The translations under genes were made by a program, and so were the position numbers. A stretch of DNA of 64,000 nt from an uncultured Mediterraneibacter sp. Lineage in GTDB: Bacteria > Bacillota > Clostridia > Lachnospirales > Lachnospiraceae. Under the pieces are notes generated by a model. That model saw only the letters and a program-made list of their open reading frames with translations, was not told the origin of the DNA and searched no databases. Location: the NCBI RefSeq assembly GCF_934309415.1, contig NZ_CAKRDI010000008.1:1-64000 (forward strand), read 5' to 3'. Positions 27,164-35,342 of the stretch are shown here, piece after piece; positions within the stretch are counted from its first letter, which is position 1; every line of letters starts with the position of its first letter.

Positions 27164-28489
27164 ATGTCTACAATCGTAAAAATGGAAGTTTATCCGGTAG
27201 CAGGAAAAGATTGTATGGAATTAAATTTAAGTGGAGCGCACGCACCGTATTTCACAAGAAACATTGTAGTACTTTACGATGAGAATGGTGAGACAGGAGT
27301 CGGAGAGGTTCCTGGTGGTGAGAAGATTACAAAAGCGCTGGAAGAATGTATTCCGCTGGTAGAGGGAACAAGAGTTGCCGAGTATAAGAGTACACTTCTG
27401 AAAGTAAAAGCGCATCTGGATTCCAAAGGTGAAGAAGATGTCAGAGGAAATCAGACATTTGACCTTCGTACAGGAGTTCATGTAATCACTGCAATTGAAG
27501 CCCCATGCCTTGATCTTCTTGGAAAACAGCTGGGCGTTCCGGTATGCGAACTGCTTGGAGACGGACAGCAGAGAGATAAAGTCAGAATGCTTGGTTATCT
27601 GTTCTTTGTAGGTGACCGCAATAAGACAGATCTTCCATACGATTCAGAATTAGATTCAGACTGTGCATGGTATCGTTTGCGTCATGAAGAAGCTCTGACA
27701 GCTGATAAGATCGTAGAGATGGCACTTGCCACAAAAGAAAAATATGGATTTAAAGATTTCAAATTAAAAGGTGGAGTTCTTCCGGGAAATGAAGAGATGG
27801 ATGTAATCCGTGCTATGAAGAAAGCACTTCCGGATGCAAGAATCGACCTTGATCCAAACGGCGGATGGCTTCTGGAAGAGGCAGTTGAATATGTAAAAGG
27901 AATGGAAGGAATCCTGACATACTGTGAAGATCCATGTGGAGCAGAAGGAGTTTACTCAGGAAGAGAGATCATGAGCGAGTTCCGCAGACGTACAGGTTTC
28001 CCTACAGCTACAAACATGATCGCTACAGACTGGAGACAGGTAGGACATTCTCTGGAATCTCAGGCAGTTGACATTATTCTTGCAGACCCACATTTCTGGA
28101 CAATGAGCGGATCTGTGCGTGTGGCTCAGATGTGCCACGATTTTGGATATACATGGGGCTCACACTCCAACAACCATTTCGATATCTCCCTCGCAATGTT
28201 TACACAGGTTGGAGCAGCAGTCCCAGGTGAGTATAATGCACTGGATACACACTGGATCTGGCAGGAAGGTCTTGAGAGACTGACAAAAGAGCCACTTCAG
28301 ATTGTGGATGGATGTGTTGCAGTTCCGAAGAAACCGGGACTTGGTATTGAAGTAGATCTGGAGCAGGTAAAGAAAGCACATCAGCTTTATCTTGATAACT
28401 GCCTTGGCGGAAGAGATGATGCAGTTGGTATGCAGTATCTGATTCCGGGATGGAAATTCGATCCAAAGAAACCTTGCCTTGTAAGATAA
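27164..28489 (+). CDS. gudD: Glucarate dehydratase
   Basis: Dehydrates D-glucarate (and L-idarate) to 5-keto-4-deoxy-D-glucarate. It is a 441-residue enolase-superfamily member, close in length to E. coli GudD (446). The catalytic K-x-K pair is Lys200 and Lys202 in FKLKGG; the Mg2+ ligands come from [15 protein letters not shown] and TNMIATDW; and the catalytic His334 lies in [10 protein letters not shown]. The sequence [13 protein letters not shown] and the C-terminal end are typical of GudD rather than GudX. The start is preceded by AAAGGAGAT. A long G-poor leader separates it from the aldolase gene. It lets the cell take glucarate into the same pathway that garD feeds from galactarate. Confidence 0.95.
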   Translation: MSTIVKMEVYPVAGKDCMELNLSGAHAPYFTRNIVVLYDENGETGVGEVPGGEKITKALEECIPLVEGTRVAEYKSTLLKVKAHLDSKGEEDVRGNQTFDLRTGVHVITAIEAPCLDLLGKQLGVPVCELLGDGQQRDKVRMLGYLFFVGDRNKTDLPYDSELDSDCAWYRLRHEEALTADKIVEMALATKEKYGFKDFKLKGGVLPGNEEMDVIRAMKKALPDARIDLDPNGGWLLEEAVEYVKGMEGILTYCEDPCGAEGVYSGREIMSEFRRRTGFPTATNMIATDWRQVGHSLESQAVDIILADPHFWTMSGSVRVAQMCHDFGYTWGSHSNNHFDISLAMFTQVGAAVPGEYNALDTHWIWQEGLERLTKEPLQIVDGCVAVPKKPGLGIEVDLEQVKKAHQLYLDNCLGGRDDAVGMQYLIPGWKFDPKKPCLVR

Positions 28490-28571
28490 CCGGAGTGTGG
28501 AAGTGCATAGCATGGAACAATCCACAGGCATTGAAGTCAGTCATACAGTAAGAGGCTGTTGAGGAATTGAG

Positions 28572-29519
28572 ATGAAAAATAAAATTTACATCCCTCAGCC
28601 GATCGCAGAGGCCGGAGAGGAATATCTCAGATCGAAAGGTTATGAGATATTCCGGGGTAGCGGCCGGCTGGAAAAAGAAGCTATGAAGGAAGACATTCAG
28701 TACTGTGAGGCGATGGTTCTTCGTACTGCCAAAGTGGACAGAGAGATACTTGAGGCAGGGAAAAAGCTGAAAATTGTTGCCAGACATGGTGCCGGATATG
28801 ACAATCTGGACTGGAAGGCGGCAGAAGAACTGGGAATCAGGGCAACTTATTCACCGGATACAACCGGGCTGTCAGTTGCAGAATATACACTGGCGGCCAT
28901 TTTGAATCTTGCAAAGAGAATAAAAGAATCCGAAACGTTGGTTCGAACTGGAAGATTTAAAGAGAAATTCTCAATGAAAGGATCCGATGTCTCAGGAAAG
29001 ACATTGGGAATCGTAGGGCTGGGCAAGATTGGAAAAGAAGTGGCGAGAAGAGCAGCGCTTGGATTTGACATGAGAGTGATCTCTTATGTGCCACGACCGG
29101 AAGGAAAAGAAATTCCGGATTATGTGGAACTGGTTTCCTGGGAAGAAATTTTTAAGCAGGCAGATTATATCAGTTTACATGTGCCGGGAGGCAAGAAGAA
29201 TCAATGCCTTGTTGGGGCAAAAGAATTTGCCTTGATGAAACAGGGTGCATATCTGATTCAGGTATCCCGCGGTGGCGTTGTAGATGAAACAGCCTTTGCG
29301 GATGCAGTGAAAAACGGTCAGATTGCAGGTGGTGCAGTTGATGTATTTACAATGGAACCACCACAGGAAGAGAATCCATTATTTGAACTGGAGAATGTGA
29401 TACTGACACCTCATATTGGTTCCAATACAGAGGAATGCATGGATCGGATTGCACTGGATGTGGCAGAGGATGTACACCTGGTGCTTTCAGAAAAAGAACC
29501 AAGACATCCGATTCGATAA
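28572..29519 (+). CDS. D-2-hydroxyacid dehydrogenase family protein
   Basis: A 315-residue NAD-dependent dehydrogenase of the D-isomer-specific 2-hydroxyacid group (phosphoglycerate / hydroxypyruvate / glyoxylate reductase-like). The NAD-binding Rossmann motif is GIVGLGKIGKEVA, the catalytic Arg lies in QVSRGGVVDE and the catalytic His in LTPHIGS. There is no regulatory ACT domain, so it is not a full SerA. Next to hexarate genes a role on hydroxypyruvate, tartronate semialdehyde or glycerate is plausible but not shown. The start follows GAGG, 82 bp after gudD, and it is followed closely by the iron-type dehydrogenase, so the three are probably one transcript. Confidence 0.88.
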   Translation: MKNKIYIPQPIAEAGEEYLRSKGYEIFRGSGRLEKEAMKEDIQYCEAMVLRTAKVDREILEAGKKLKIVARHGAGYDNLDWKAAEELGIRATYSPDTTGLSVAEYTLAAILNLAKRIKESETLVRTGRFKEKFSMKGSDVSGKTLGIVGLGKIGKEVARRAALGFDMRVISYVPRPEGKEIPDYVELVSWEEIFKQADYISLHVPGGKKNQCLVGAKEFALMKQGAYLIQVSRGGVVDETAFADAVKNGQIAGGAVDVFTMEPPQEENPLFELENVILTPHIGSNTEECMDRIALDVAEDVHLVLSEKEPRHPIR

Positions 29520-29556
29520 TGGGAATATGTTTTACAACGAGGAAGGCTGCAGTAAA

Positions 29557-30648
29557 ATGGAAAAAGTAATTTTAGATCCGGCAATTAAATTTGGTGCCGG
29601 AAGATACAGACAGGGAAAAGATGTTCTTGAAGTTTGTGGTGAAGAGATTCGACGTTTTGGAAAGAAAGCATTTATTATTGCCGGAAAGCGGGCATGGGAT
29701 GCAGTAAAAGACAGAATCCTTCCGGGATTTGAAGCAGCAGGTCTGGAGTATGTTCTGGAATTATATTCAGGCAAATGCTCTTATGAAGCAGCTGCTGAAT
29801 ATGCAGAGAAATGCAAAGCTTCGGAATGTGATGAAATTGTTGGAATCGGCGGCGGAGTTATTATGGATTTTTCCAAAGCTGTCGGTGAATATGCAAAGAC
29901 AGGTGTAATCAATATTCCAACTTCGATTGCAACCTGCGCGGCATTTACGACAATGAGTGTCATGTATACACCGGAAGGTGCCAAAAAGGACTGCTGGAGA
30001 TTCGAGCATGAGATCGACGCGGTTCTGGTAGATCTTCAGGTGATTGCAGAGTGTCCGATCCGTTATGCGGCGGCAGGAATTCTGGATGCCATGGCAAAGA
30101 AGATCGAGATACAGAATGGAAAACCAAAGATGTATCTGAGTGAGAATAAAATTGATCTGTTCAGTGCCTATAAAATGGCAGAATATACTTATGAAGTACT
30201 TGTAGAATACGGTCCGCAGGCAATTGAAGATATCCGGCATAAGCGGCTTACAAAAGCGGTGGAGGATGTTACCTTTATCAATATTGCAGTGACCGGCGTG
30301 ATTGCCAATATTACAAAAAGTTTTTCACAGTCTGCACTGGGCCATATGATGTATGACGGTGTACGGACTCATTTTACAAAAGAAGCTGAAAGTGCACTAC
30401 ATGGAGAAATTGTTGCAGTAGCGCTGTTTACACAGTTGTATTACAACAGACTGGAAAAAGATAAAGAGGCATTACGCTTATTTATGAAAGGAATGGATAT
30501 GCCTCTGACTTTGAAGGAATTAGGCATAGAGCCGACACAGGAAAATCTGGATATTCTGGAAGCGTATCTGATTGATTCACCGTATGTGGAGCAGACAGAA
30601 GAAAGTTTTAAGTTGCTTCACGAGGCGATGAAACAGATGATTATCTGA
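29557..30648 (+). CDS. Glycerol dehydrogenase-like metal-dependent alcohol dehydrogenase
   Basis: A 363-residue member of the iron-containing alcohol dehydrogenase superfamily, glycerol dehydrogenase branch. The NAD-binding loop is GIGGGVIMDFSK, and the metal ligands are expected in AGILDAMAKK (Asp), SALGHMMYDG (His) and ESALHGEI (His). It probably oxidises or reduces a three-carbon sugar acid or polyol in the hexarate route, perhaps glycerate or hydroxypyruvate, since no glycerate kinase is visible. I start at MEKVILDP, preceded by GAGGAAGG; a longer in-frame ORF would overlap the preceding gene by about 100 bp and has no site. Confidence 0.85.
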   Translation: MEKVILDPAIKFGAGRYRQGKDVLEVCGEEIRRFGKKAFIIAGKRAWDAVKDRILPGFEAAGLEYVLELYSGKCSYEAAAEYAEKCKASECDEIVGIGGGVIMDFSKAVGEYAKTGVINIPTSIATCAAFTTMSVMYTPEGAKKDCWRFEHEIDAVLVDLQVIAECPIRYAAAGILDAMAKKIEIQNGKPKMYLSENKIDLFSAYKMAEYTYEVLVEYGPQAIEDIRHKRLTKAVEDVTFINIAVTGVIANITKSFSQSALGHMMYDGVRTHFTKEAESALHGEIVAVALFTQLYYNRLEKDKEALRLFMKGMDMPLTLKELGIEPTQENLDILEAYLIDSPYVEQTEESFKLLHEAMKQMII

Positions 30649-30909
30649 CAGACAGGCCCGAGACAGTAACGAAATAGTTGTAAGATAACAGCATGAAAAC
30701 GAAGATATGCTTGTCAGTGACAGTGAGTTAGATTCATTTGATCTACTGTTTGATCACCGGGATATTAAAAGGAATGCATGCTGTGAAATGAATCAGTTAC
30801 AAACATCTGAAAAGGGTGTATGTAAATATATAAGGTATATGTAAACTACGAAGTGGAACAGAATGCTTTTATGCAGACTGTTCCGTATGACAAAGAAAGG
30901 AAATGCAAA

Positions 30910-31800
30910 ATGAAAGTAGGATTTATTGGACTTGGAATTATGGGAAAACCGATGAGCAAAAACCTGGTAAAAGCAGGAAATGAGCTTGTTGTATTTGATT
31001 TTAATGAAGCAGCAGTTGCTGAACTTGTAGAAGCAGGAGCAAAAGGAGCAAAAAGTGGAGCCGAAGTTGCAGCAGAGTGTGATACAATCATCACAATGGT
31101 TCCAAACTCACCACATGTACGTGCAGCCTGCCTTGGAGAAGGTGGAATTGCAGAGACAGCAAAACCGGGAACAGTTGTAATCGACATGAGCTCTATTGAC
31201 CCGGTTGAATCTAAGAAGATTGGTGCTGAACTTGCAGAAAAAGGAATTGAACTGATGGATGCACCTGTTTCCGGTGGAGAGCCGAAAGCAATCGACGGAA
31301 CACTTTCTGTTATGGTTGGTGGAAAGAAAGAGACATTTGACAAATATTATGATCTTTTAATGCAGATGGCTGGTTCTGTAGTGTACGTTGGAGATCTTGG
31401 ATCAGGGAATGTAGCAAAACTTGCAAACCAGGTAATCGTTGCACTGAATATCGCAGCAGTATCTGAAGCACTGACACTGGCTAAAAAAGCAGGAACAGAT
31501 CCGGAGCTTGTATATCAGGCAATCCGTGGAGGCCTTGCAGGATCTACAGTACTGGATGCAAAAGCACCAATGATGATGGATCACAACTTCAAACCGGGAT
31601 TCCGTATCGAGCTTCACATCAAAGACCTGAATAATGCACTGAATGCCGCTCATGCAGTAAATGCATCTCTTCCACTGACAGCTGAAATCATGGAGATCAT
31701 GCAGGCACTGAAAGCAGATGGAAATGAAAAAGATGACCACAGTGCAATTGTAAAATACTATGAGAAAGTTTCTAATGTATCTGTAGAAAGAGAAAAATAA
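30910..31800 (+). CDS. garR: Tartronate semialdehyde reductase, copy 2
   Basis: A 296-residue paralogue of the enzyme at 23602-24489, with the same Rossmann start (GFIGLGIMGKPMS), DAPVSGGEPKA loop and catalytic Lys in GNVAKLANQ. The C-terminal two thirds are almost identical between copies, while residues 17-90 differ a good deal. This one has its own 260-bp upstream region, starts after AAAGGAAATG, and stands last in the hexarate island. Two copies suggest a within-island duplication with separate control, for example one with galactarate uptake and one with glucarate. No glycerate kinase gene follows. Confidence 0.92.
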   Translation: MKVGFIGLGIMGKPMSKNLVKAGNELVVFDFNEAAVAELVEAGAKGAKSGAEVAAECDTIITMVPNSPHVRAACLGEGGIAETAKPGTVVIDMSSIDPVESKKIGAELAEKGIELMDAPVSGGEPKAIDGTLSVMVGGKKETFDKYYDLLMQMAGSVVYVGDLGSGNVAKLANQVIVALNIAAVSEALTLAKKAGTDPELVYQAIRGGLAGSTVLDAKAPMMMDHNFKPGFRIELHIKDLNNALNAAHAVNASLPLTAEIMEIMQALKADGNEKDDHSAIVKYYEKVSNVSVEREK

Positions 31801-31907
31801 GATTCAGCTCTGAAAGGTAATAAAATAGTAACTATAAATTAAATAAAAAGAAATAAGAATTCACATGAAAAGCCCATACGCTTTGAACAGCGCTACGGCG
31901 ATCAAAG

Positions 31908-31930
31908 TGCGGCGCAGAGATAGCGCCGCA
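31908..31930. repeat. GC-rich hairpin adjoining the element, TGCGGCGC type
   Basis: TGCGGCGC (31908-31915) pairs with GCGCCGCA (31923-31930) around AGAGATA, followed by TTTTG, so it may also end garR copy 2 transcription. A similar GC-rich inverted pair stands just before the other copy at 48726. Confidence 0.65.
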
Positions 31931-31948
31931 TTTTGTCGTATATGCTCT

Positions 31949-32110
31949 AGAGTGTGTCTGAAAAATCATTCCTGCAATCTGCACGCCCCACTTTGCGGTA
32001 TATTTTACCTTCATTCGGTTGACGTAGCCCGCTACGCCGCCCTTATTCAGGCAAAATCTCCCACAAATTGTGGCATACATCTTACAGAAAGCATTTTTCA
32101 GACACACTCT
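31949..32110. mobile_element. 162-bp MITE-like element with inverted ends
   Basis: The left end AGAGTGTGTCTGAAAAAT (31949-31966) is the exact reverse complement of ATTTTTCAGACACACTCT at the right end (32093-32110). The interior has no coding gene. Parts of this element recur at 19672-19728 (right end), 48726-48785 (right end, inverted) and 58027-58200 (interior and left end). Small size, inverted ends and multiple diverged copies fit a non-autonomous repeat; no transposase or target duplication was identified. Confidence 0.65.
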
Positions 32111-32366
32111 GGCAGGAATCAGAAGCAACATTGAGTGATTTGCATGTAAGTGCTTACAAAAACACAGAATTTTATACAACAATGTACGAGAGAACCGAAA
32201 AATAATTGCAAGATTTTGTACAATTCATTCATAGGAAAAATAAATTTCAAGTGTTATGATTTATATGGAAGAAAATAAAAAGATTCTTCTAAGACAATTT
32301 TATGACTGACAATGTCTGCATGAGCAGATAAGTGTGTTTAGATCAGATTAAGAAAGGAAAATTCCT

Positions 32367-32777
32367 ATGAAAAAAATTGTATCAACGATAGTTGCAGCGG
32401 TTGTAGTCGTTTGTGCAACAGTGGGACTTTTCGCATATGAAGGAAGCAATCAGGTGATGGCGGAAGATATGGGAAATGGAACAGAAGCAGAAGCTATTAC
32501 AGTCAAGAACAGTACACCGTTTGAGATTCGTTCTGTACAGGCTACATTTGATTCAGAAGAAACAGAAACAGCAGAAAATATCGCACCGGGAGCAGAGACA
32601 ACTGTACAGATCCCGGAGGATATGAAGAATGTTGCAACTGTAAAAGTAGAAGGAATCACAAGAGACGGAAGGTCATTTGTAAATACATTCAATGGACTGA
32701 TTACAGATGATATGACTCTAATCCTCAGTCTGGATGAGGAAATGAATCTGACTGTATCTTCAAATCTGAGTGAATAA
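32367..32777 (+). CDS. Small exported protein of unknown family, paralogue A
   Basis: A 136-residue protein with an N-terminal signal or anchor (about residues 5-24, ending near FAYEGSNQVMAED) and a single small beta-rich domain. It is clearly related to the product of 33868-34275: both run ITxxNxTPxE, then an IP(E/P)D-like turn, then G(I/T)T(R/K)DG(R/K)SF and GL(I/A)(T/S)DD, and end in (S/T)xSN. I do not recognise the family. There is no lipobox cysteine. It is probably an extracytoplasmic binding or sensing domain. The start follows AAAGGAAAATT. It is single-gene, bracketed by repeats. Confidence 0.8.
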   Translation: MKKIVSTIVAAVVVVCATVGLFAYEGSNQVMAEDMGNGTEAEAITVKNSTPFEIRSVQATFDSEETETAENIAPGAETTVQIPEDMKNVATVKVEGITRDGRSFVNTFNGLITDDMTLILSLDEEMNLTVSSNLSE

Positions 32778-32999
32778 TCAGATGTGCCATCGAGGTTACT
32801 GTTCACAAGTAATTACTTTATATATCTTGTTGTCTTGGGTTGTTTTCAGTTTTAGTGAAGTTTGTTTGTAAAAACTGAGTTATATAATTTATATTTATAT
32901 GTTTCACTTTGTGGAATGTTTTGCAAAAGCGTGTTTTAAACATATTGCGGAATAATTGATTAAGAGATATGTGAACAGTTACGGAGAAGGAGAAAGAAA
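32778..32999. repeat. Region bracketed by GTTACTGTTCAC half-sites
   Basis: GTTACTGTTCAC at 32795-32806 faces GTGAACAGTTAC at 32971-32982 (one mismatch), with 164 bp between them and no gene. It is either two separate half-sites or a stretched version of the dispersed palindrome. It also serves as the promoter region of the aldo-keto reductase gene. Confidence 0.5.
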
Positions 33000-33857
33000 A
33001 TGTCAGAAAATAAAATCACATTAAAAAATGGAATGCAGATGCCAAGACTTGGAATGGGTACCTGGATGTTGGGAGAGCATAATACAATTTATCAGCAGGA
33101 GCTGAAAGCGCTCCGTGCGGGAATGGATGCAGGATTTACGTTGATCGATACAGCAGAGATGTATGGAAATGGACTCTCTGAACAGTTGATCGGAGAAGCG
33201 ATTCAAGGATATGATAGAGAAAAGTTGTTTCTTGTCTCAAAAGTATATCCGTATAATGCAGGACGTCCGGCGATTTATGACAGTATTGACCAGACATTGC
33301 GTAATCTCAAAACAGATTATCTGGATATGTATCTTCTTCACTGGCGCGGTTCTATTCCGCTGGAAGAGACAGTGGACAGTATGGAAGAGCTGGTGAAAAA
33401 AGGCAAGATCAGAAGCTGGGGCGTATCCAATCTGGACACAGTAGATATGGAGGAATTATTCGCTATTCCAAAGGGTGATAACTGTCAGGTAGATCAGGTA
33501 TTATATCATCTTGGTTCCCGTGGCGTAGAGTATGATCTGATGCCATGGCTGGAAGAGCATAATACAGCATTGATGGCATATTGTCCGCTTGCACAGGCAG
33601 GAAGTCTGAGAAGAGAACTTCTGAAGAATCCGGCTGTACAGAAAGTTGCAAGAGAACGTGGCATTACGGAAATGCAGGTATTACTTGGGTTTGTTCTGCA
33701 TAAACAGAATGTGATTGCGATTCCGAGAAGTGGAAGAAAAGAACATGTGCTTCAGAACTGGGAAATGCAGGAGATTCAGTTGACAGAGGAAGAATATTGT
33801 CTGCTGGATCAGGTCTTCCCGGCACCGAAGCGGAAGACGTATTTAGATATCGTGTAA
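33000..33857 (+). CDS. Aldo-keto reductase
   Basis: A 285-residue NADPH-dependent aldo-keto reductase, an (alpha/beta)8 barrel that reduces aldehydes or ketones in the cytoplasm. The tetrad is complete: Asp50 and Tyr55 in LIDTAEMYG, Lys81 in LVSKVYP and His114 in YLLHWRG. The cofactor region near the C-terminus (AIPRSGRKEHVLQN) is present. The substrate is not known; YeaE-like methylglyoxal reductases are similar. The start is preceded by GGAGAAGGAG. It is followed 10 bp later by the small exported protein gene and then by maf, so the three are probably one operon. Confidence 0.93.
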   Translation: MSENKITLKNGMQMPRLGMGTWMLGEHNTIYQQELKALRAGMDAGFTLIDTAEMYGNGLSEQLIGEAIQGYDREKLFLVSKVYPYNAGRPAIYDSIDQTLRNLKTDYLDMYLLHWRGSIPLEETVDSMEELVKKGKIRSWGVSNLDTVDMEELFAIPKGDNCQVDQVLYHLGSRGVEYDLMPWLEEHNTALMAYCPLAQAGSLRRELLKNPAVQKVARERGITEMQVLLGFVLHKQNVIAIPRSGRKEHVLQNWEMQEIQLTEEEYCLLDQVFPAPKRKTYLDIV

Positions 33858-33867
33858 AGGAGAAAAA

Positions 33868-34275
33868 ATGAAGAAATTAGGATCTGGTGTGGCAGCAGTT
33901 GCTTTATTTGTGTGTTTTGTCGGAGGCTTATTATTTTACAGACTGAGTACCCCTGTGGAAGCTGAGAATCTGACTTGCAGTCATATCACAATCGAAAATG
34001 AAACACCGTATGAGCTGACAGATATTATGACACAGTTTAACGGAGATGAGATCGTAAAGACAGAGAAACTCGGAGTACAGGAAAAGGCAGAGATCGAAGT
34101 GCCGGATGGAATTGACTATGTGACACGCATCCGTATCAAAGGAACGACAAAGGATGGAAAGTCATTTTATAGTTCTTACAGTGGACTTGCATCGGATGAT
34201 TCTGTGATAAAAGTGTACATGGATGACGATACAAATCTGGGAACACAGTCTAATATTGTAAGTGAGGATTACTAA
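33868..34275 (+). CDS. Small exported protein of unknown family, paralogue B
   Basis: A 135-residue protein with an N-terminal hydrophobic signal or anchor (about 7-26) and one small domain homologous to that of the protein at 32367-32777 (ITIENETPYEL, IKGTTKDGKSF, SGLASDD, TQSNIVSE). It is not a recognised family. It lies 10 bp after the aldo-keto reductase gene and 2 bp before maf, so it is translated from the same message; AAAGGAGAAAA precedes the start. The two paralogues flank the aldo-keto reductase, which suggests a local duplication that left one copy outside the operon. Confidence 0.82.
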   Translation: MKKLGSGVAAVALFVCFVGGLLFYRLSTPVEAENLTCSHITIENETPYELTDIMTQFNGDEIVKTEKLGVQEKAEIEVPDGIDYVTRIRIKGTTKDGKSFYSSYSGLASDDSVIKVYMDDDTNLGTQSNIVSEDY

Positions 34276-34277
34276 AA

Positions 34278-34877
34278 ATGAACCAAAAGAGAATTATTTT
34301 AGGTTCTGCTTCACCGAGAAGAAGAGAACTTCTCTCTCAGATTGGTGTGGAATTTGAAGTGTTGGTAAGCAACAAGGAAGAGACGTATACAAGTACAGAA
34401 CCGAAGGAAATCGTAAAAGAACTTGCACAGATGAAAGCTGAAAATGTAGCTTCAGAGGCAGAAGAAACATCCGGACAGAAGCTGTCAGATACGATTGTGA
34501 TCGGAGCAGATACAATTGTAGTAAGAGACCATCAGATCCTTGGAAAGCCAAAAGATGAGGAAGATGCATTTGCAATGATTCAGAGCCTGCAGGGAAGAAC
34601 CCATGAAGTATATACCGGAGTGGCCATTCTTTCTTATGATGCAGAGGGAAATTGCAAGATTATCAGCCATGCTGTGGAGACGAAAGTCCGAGTGCATGAG
34701 ATGAGTGAGCAGGAAATCCGTGCCTATATTGCAACCGGAGACCCGATGGATAAGGCAGGATCTTATGGAATTCAGGGATGTTTTGCTGCATACGTAGATG
34801 GAATCGATGGAGATTATTACAATGTAGTGGGACTGCCGGTGTCTTATTTATATCAGCAGTTGAAAAAAATATGTTGA
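34278..34877 (+). CDS. maf: Maf-family nucleoside triphosphate pyrophosphatase
   Basis: A 199-residue Maf/YhdE-type house-cleaning enzyme that hydrolyses dTTP, UTP and modified nucleotides to monophosphates and is linked to septum formation. Start motif ILGSASPRRRELL, then GADTIVV with the catalytic aspartate, LGKPKDEEDA, THEVYTGVAI, and DKAGSYGIQG near the end are all present. It starts 2 bp after the preceding stop, so expression is coupled to the small exported protein. It ends before a multi-hairpin repeat element that may also close the transcript. Confidence 0.95.
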   Translation: MNQKRIILGSASPRRRELLSQIGVEFEVLVSNKEETYTSTEPKEIVKELAQMKAENVASEAEETSGQKLSDTIVIGADTIVVRDHQILGKPKDEEDAFAMIQSLQGRTHEVYTGVAILSYDAEGNCKIISHAVETKVRVHEMSEQEIRAYIATGDPMDKAGSYGIQGCFAAYVDGIDGDYYNVVGLPVSYLYQQLKKIC

Positions 34878-34911
34878 TATTTCCAGACATGCTGCGACCA
34901 GAAATAGAGTT

Positions 34912-35054
34912 GTTACTGTTCACAGGTAACCTGCAAACAGTAACGTATCTCGCCATTTAGAATCGCCTTTGGCGATGGGCGAGATACATTCAAGACAATA
35001 CGTGCATCCTCCATGTCAATCAGCAGAGTGATTGACATGGGAGTGAACAGTAAC
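34912..35054. repeat. 143-bp multi-hairpin element bounded by GTTACTGTTCAC inverted ends
   Basis: The outer ends GTTACTGTTCAC (34912-34923) and GTGAACAGTAAC (35043-35054) are exact inverted repeats. Inside are an arm GGTAACCTGC...GCAAACAGTAAC related to the same palindrome, a 10-bp stem GTATCTCGCC / GGCGAGATAC (34945-34954 / 34978-34987) with an inner ATCGCC-TTT-GGCGAT, and a 12-bp stem CCATGTCAATCA / TGATTGACATGG (35011-35022 / 35029-35040). It is the largest copy of the dispersed palindrome family. Confidence 0.75.
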
Positions 35055-35095
35055 ATAGAGTTACCTAAAAGATAATAAAAAGTGTTTAACATATA

Positions 35096-35124
35096 TTGTT
35101 ACAATGAATGAGATGTGATACAAT
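35096..35124 (+). promoter_or_regulatory. Promoter of the toxin mRNA
   Basis: TTGTTA (35096-35101), a 17-bp spacer and TACAAT (35119-35124) preceded by TGTGA. A start near 35131 gives a leader of about 40 nt. Confidence 0.7.
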
Positions 35125-35162
35125 ATATTCGTTGTCGCTCCTAATCTGGCAACAGAAAGGGG

Positions 35163-35194
35163 GTGTTGACATGTCAATATTGATTTCATTTCTT
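35163..35194 (+). repeat. Direct repeat a: toxin translation-start region
   Basis: GTGTTGACATGTCA followed by TGATTTCATTTCTT covers the ribosome-site edge and first codons of the toxin. It is repeated nearly unchanged at 35343-35373 beyond the shared terminator, where only the bases between the two blocks differ. Confidence 0.85.
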
Positions 35195-35266
35195 GTTTCT
35201 GTCGCAGCAAGTATAGTTGGCTACTATGTTTGCAAGTGGCTAGACGGCGACAACAGCGACAATTAG
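35171..35266 (+). CDS. 31-residue hydrophobic peptide, probable type I toxin
   Basis: A 31-residue peptide beginning MSILISFLVSVAAS, with one membrane helix (about 3-20), then YYVCKWLD and a charged polar tail ending DNSDN. It has a strong ribosome site (AAAGGGGG, 7 nt before ATG) and a strong promoter. One short helix, a Trp-Leu-Asp junction and a charged tail recall Fst/par-type and related type I toxins that damage the membrane when over-expressed. The locus around it (direct repeats, shared terminator, converging antisense promoter) has the plan of a par-type module. The 3' coding end GCGACAAC is complementary to the mRNA 5' end. Assignment rests on architecture, not on a proven homologue. 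Confidence 0.7.
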   Translation: MSILISFLVSVAASIVGYYVCKWLDGDNSDN

Positions 35267-35304
35267 CCCGGATGGATGCTTAACCATTGAAAAATAAAAG
35301 AGAA

Positions 35305-35342
35305 GAACCCCCACGAGCTGGTACCTCGTGGGGGTTCGTTTT
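35305..35342. terminator. Symmetric bidirectional terminator shared by toxin mRNA and antisense RNA
   Basis: GAACCCCCACGAG (35305-35317) pairs perfectly with CTCGTGGGGGTTC (35325-35337). It is followed by GTTTTG on the plus strand and by TTCTCTTTTATTTTT on the minus strand. Confidence 0.9.

Larger units (their letters stand above)
31801..32366. other. Repeat-rich intergenic region
   Basis: Holds a GC-rich hairpin (31908-31930) and the most complete AGAGTGTGTCTGAAAAAT element (31949-32110), then an AT-rich promoter region of the small exported protein gene. ORFs called across it on both strands come from the repeat and are not credited. Confidence 0.7.

Noticed and set aside
29416..29556. Longer N-terminus for the glycerol dehydrogenase-like gene
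   Set aside because: Would overlap the previous gene by about 100 bp, has no ribosome site, and the added residues are unlike the family.
31832..32182. ORFs on both strands across the repeat region
   Set aside because: They are translations of the MITE-like element; the same frame (VCLKNAFCK) recurs at 48609-48803 from another copy.
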